NCBI GenBank assembly: GCA_009699125.1
Contig: WLOT01000003.1
Coordinates: 1-38,921 of the forward strand
Length of the DNA: 38,921 nucleotides
Reading direction: 5' to 3'
From: Actinomycetota bacterium
Lineage (GTDB): Bacteria; Actinomycetota; Acidimicrobiia; Acidimicrobiales; Acidimicrobilacustridaceae
In this document: in pieces, positions 36,479-38,921 of the stretch
How positions within the stretch are numbered: the stretch's first letter is position 1
Layout: each line of letters opens with the position of its first letter
The notes under the pieces: generated by a model
The model's input: only the letters and a program-made list of their open reading frames with translations
What the model was told of the DNA's origin: nothing
The model's database searches: none
Translations under genes and position numbers: made by a program

Positions 36479-38921
36479 ATGACTGATCCCCGCCCATCAC
36501 TCGAAGAACTTATTGCTGCCGATCAATTCGTCGGCCGCCATATCGGTCCTTCCGACTCCGATATCGAGCACATGCTCGCGGTTGTCGGTCAGCCAAGTCT
36601 TGAAACGCTTATCGATGCAGTCGTGCCGCCGTCGATTCGCTCCGCCACTCCCCTCGCCGTTCCTGCAGCGATTGACGAAGCAACCATGCTTCAGCGGTTG
36701 CGTTCGATAGCCGACCGCAACATTGTCCGTACATCACTCATCGGATGCGGTTGGTACGACTGCGTTACTCCCCCAGTTCTGCGACGTAACGTTCTCGAAA
36801 ATCCCGCCTGGTACACGGCCTACACCCCGTATCAACCAGAGATTTCTCAGGGCCGTCTCGAAGCTCTTCTCATGTACCAGACGATGGTCTGCGATCTCAC
36901 GGGTATGGACATCGCGAATGCATCGATGCTCGACGAGTCGACTGCTGCGGCTGAAGCGATGACGCTTTTGTATCGATCGAATGGAAAACGTGGCGATCGA
37001 TTTGTCGTCGACCGCGACACGCATCCCCAGACAATCGCCGTACTACAAACACGTGCTGAACCACTCGGTTTCACGATCGAGTTGGCCGATATCGATAACC
37101 CCATCGCTGACGATGTCTTTGGTGTGCTGCTCTCGCATCCGGGTTCTTCGGGTGCGATTCGCGATCTCGCTCCCGCAATTGATGCCGCTCATATCGCCGG
37201 AGCACTTGTGGCTGTCACCACCGATCTCCTTGCTTGCTGTCTCATCACTCCCCCAGGTGAGCTCGGTGCCGACGTCGTAGTCGGCTCGTCGCAGCGATTC
37301 GGGATACCTCTTGGGTTTGGTGGACCTAGCGCGGGCTTCCTCGCCACACGCGACGAACACCGGCGCGTTCTTCCTGGTCGCCTCGTCGGCGTTTCGATTG
37401 ATACTGCTGGTCGTCCTGCGTACCGATTGGCGCTACAAACCCGAGAGCAACACATTCGTCGCGAAAAGGCGACATCGAATATCTGTACAGCTCAAGTTCT
37501 GCTAGCAGTCATGGCTGCTCTCTATGCGGCATGGCACGGGCCACAGGGTCTTCGCCGAATCGCAACACGCATCAACAGACTGACCGCAGCGGCCGCCGAG
37601 GGATTCCGTGCTCTCGGAATCGCCGTTGTCAATGAGACCTTCTTCGACACGCTCACACTTTCGATTCCGTCAGGAACAGATGCTCTCGTTGCAACAGCGC
37701 GGTCAGCAGGCCTCGAACTGCGACGTGTCGACGCAGACACCGTTGCGATTTCGTTCGACGAGACCACAACTCCAGTGACTGTCGCTACGCTTCTGGCCTG
37801 CGCGGGGGCAAACGACGTATCGGTTGCCAAACTCGATGCGGCCGCGTATGAGTCGATCCCGGTTACGAGTCAACGCACCACGAGTTATCTCGATCATCCG
37901 AATTTCACGACCCACCACAGCGAGACCGAGATGGTGCGTTACTTGCGGAAGCTTGCCGATGTCGATCTCGCTCTCGACCGAGCAATGATCCCGCTGGGGT
38001 CGTGCACGATGAAGCTCAATTCTGCTGCCGAGATGGAACCAGTCACTTGGAGCCAATTTGCGGGGCTTCATCCCTATGTCGATCCAGCAGATGCAGCCGG
38101 CTACCGCACGATCATTTCTGATCTCGAGCGTTGGCTCTGCGACATCACTGGCTACGACGCAGTTTCACTTCAACCCAATGCTGGCTCGCAAGGCGAATTT
38201 GCTGGCCTCCTCGCGATTCGCGCGTGGCATCTCGGCAACGGAGACACGAACCGCACCGTTTGTTTGATCCCGGCGTCAGCACACGGAACAAATGCTGCCA
38301 GTGCGTCGATGGTCGGAATGCGAGTCATCGTCATCGCTTGTGACGACAACGGCAATGTCGACGTTGAAGATCTCAAGTCAAAGATCGCCGAAAACTCGGA
38401 GAATCTCGCAGCGCTCATGATCACCTATCCCTCAACCCACGGGGTCTTCGAAGAAGCCATCGGGGACATTTGTGCTGCGGTGCACGACGCAGGTGGTCAG
38501 GTCTACCTCGACGGCGCAAATCTCAACGCGCTTGTCGGCGTTGCGCGACCCGGACATTTCGGGGCCGATGTCAGTCACCTCAACCTTCATAAAACGTTCT
38601 GCATCCCGCACGGCGGAGGTGGACCAGGAGTTGGTCCTGTTGCAGTTCGTGCTCACTTGGCTCCCTATCTGCCTGGCCATCCTGTGGTGCCATCGGCAGG
38701 ACCGAACAGAGAGAGTTCTGTCACTGGCCCGCATGTCGGCCCTGTTTCATCTGCCCCCTATGGCTCAGCAAACATCTTGACGATTCCATGGTCGTACATC
38801 TCGATGATGGGTCCAGAAGGACTCGAACGCGCAACACACATCGCAATCCTCAATGCCAACTACGTCGCTCGCCGACTCGAAGGCGCCTTTCCGGTGCTCT
38901 ACACCGGCCGCGATGGCCTGG
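36479..38921 (+). CDS. gcvP: Glycine dehydrogenase (aminomethyl-transferring), P-protein, partial at the right edge
   Basis: Open from ATG 36479: [33 protein letters not shown]..., [52 protein letters not shown] (PLP Lys). Not in the ORF track because it has no stop in the window. Confidence 0.97.
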   Translation, partial: MTDPRPSLEELIAADQFVGRHIGPSDSDIEHMLAVVGQPSLETLIDAVVPPSIRSATPLAVPAAIDEATMLQRLRSIADRNIVRTSLIGCGWYDCVTPPVLRRNVLENPAWYTAYTPYQPEISQGRLEALLMYQTMVCDLTGMDIANASMLDESTAAAEAMTLLYRSNGKRGDRFVVDRDTHPQTIAVLQTRAEPLGFTIELADIDNPIADDVFGVLLSHPGSSGAIRDLAPAIDAAHIAGALVAVTTDLLACCLITPPGELGADVVVGSSQRFGIPLGFGGPSAGFLATRDEHRRVLPGRLVGVSIDTAGRPAYRLALQTREQHIRREKATSNICTAQVLLAVMAALYAAWHGPQGLRRIATRINRLTAAAAEGFRALGIAVVNETFFDTLTLSIPSGTDALVATARSAGLELRRVDADTVAISFDETTTPVTVATLLACAGANDVSVAKLDAAAYESIPVTSQRTTSYLDHPNFTTHHSETEMVRYLRKLADVDLALDRAMIPLGSCTMKLNSAAEMEPVTWSQFAGLHPYVDPADAAGYRTIISDLERWLCDITGYDAVSLQPNAGSQGEFAGLLAIRAWHLGNGDTNRTVCLIPASAHGTNAASASMVGMRVIVIACDDNGNVDVEDLKSKIAENSENLAALMITYPSTHGVFEEAIGDICAAVHDAGGQVYLDGANLNALVGVARPGHFGADVSHLNLHKTFCIPHGGGGPGVGPVAVRAHLAPYLPGHPVVPSAGPNRESSVTGPHVGPVSSAPYGSANILTIPWSYISMMGPEGLERATHIAILNANYVARRLEGAFPVLYTGRDGL

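Noticed and set aside
1-38921. CRISPR arrays, IS elements, prophage, tRNA/rRNA genes
   Set aside because: No repeat-spacer arrays, transposases, phage modules or recognisable tRNA/rRNA sequences were seen in the window.

Overview
The 38.9 kb window looks like a chromosomal segment from a moderate-GC actinobacterium, probably Acidimicrobiia-like (inference). Its core is a complete Pup-proteasome locus: arc/mpa, dop, pup, prcB, prcA, pafA, pafB, pafC. Upstream lie marP and trmI. Downstream are lepB, tatA/B, tatC and a Ski2/Mtr4-like helicase. The two edge genes, a FIST-domain protein on the minus strand at the left and gcvP on the plus strand at the right, are open-ended and absent from the ORF track. 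The most interesting non-ORF signals are: (1) a 28-bp dif-like XerC/XerD site between convergent genes at 33353-33380; (2) a minus-strand cobalamin riboswitch at about 35085-35275, leading a secreted alpha/alpha-toroid (prenyltransferase-repeat/transcobalamin-like) protein; (3) a tandem glycine riboswitch upstream of gcvP; (4) two long palindromes with a shared core (TTCGTCACGTGACGA) 3.3 kb apart. Among the genes, an overlapping ubiquitin-fold sulfur-carrier / TtuA-like thiolase / TrmI operon suggests coupled tRNA T-loop modification next to the Pup system. Other notable genes are an internally duplicated ThyX-like protein and a DUF4193-like zinc protein with a histone-H1-like tail. All calls come from reading the sequence; no searches were run.
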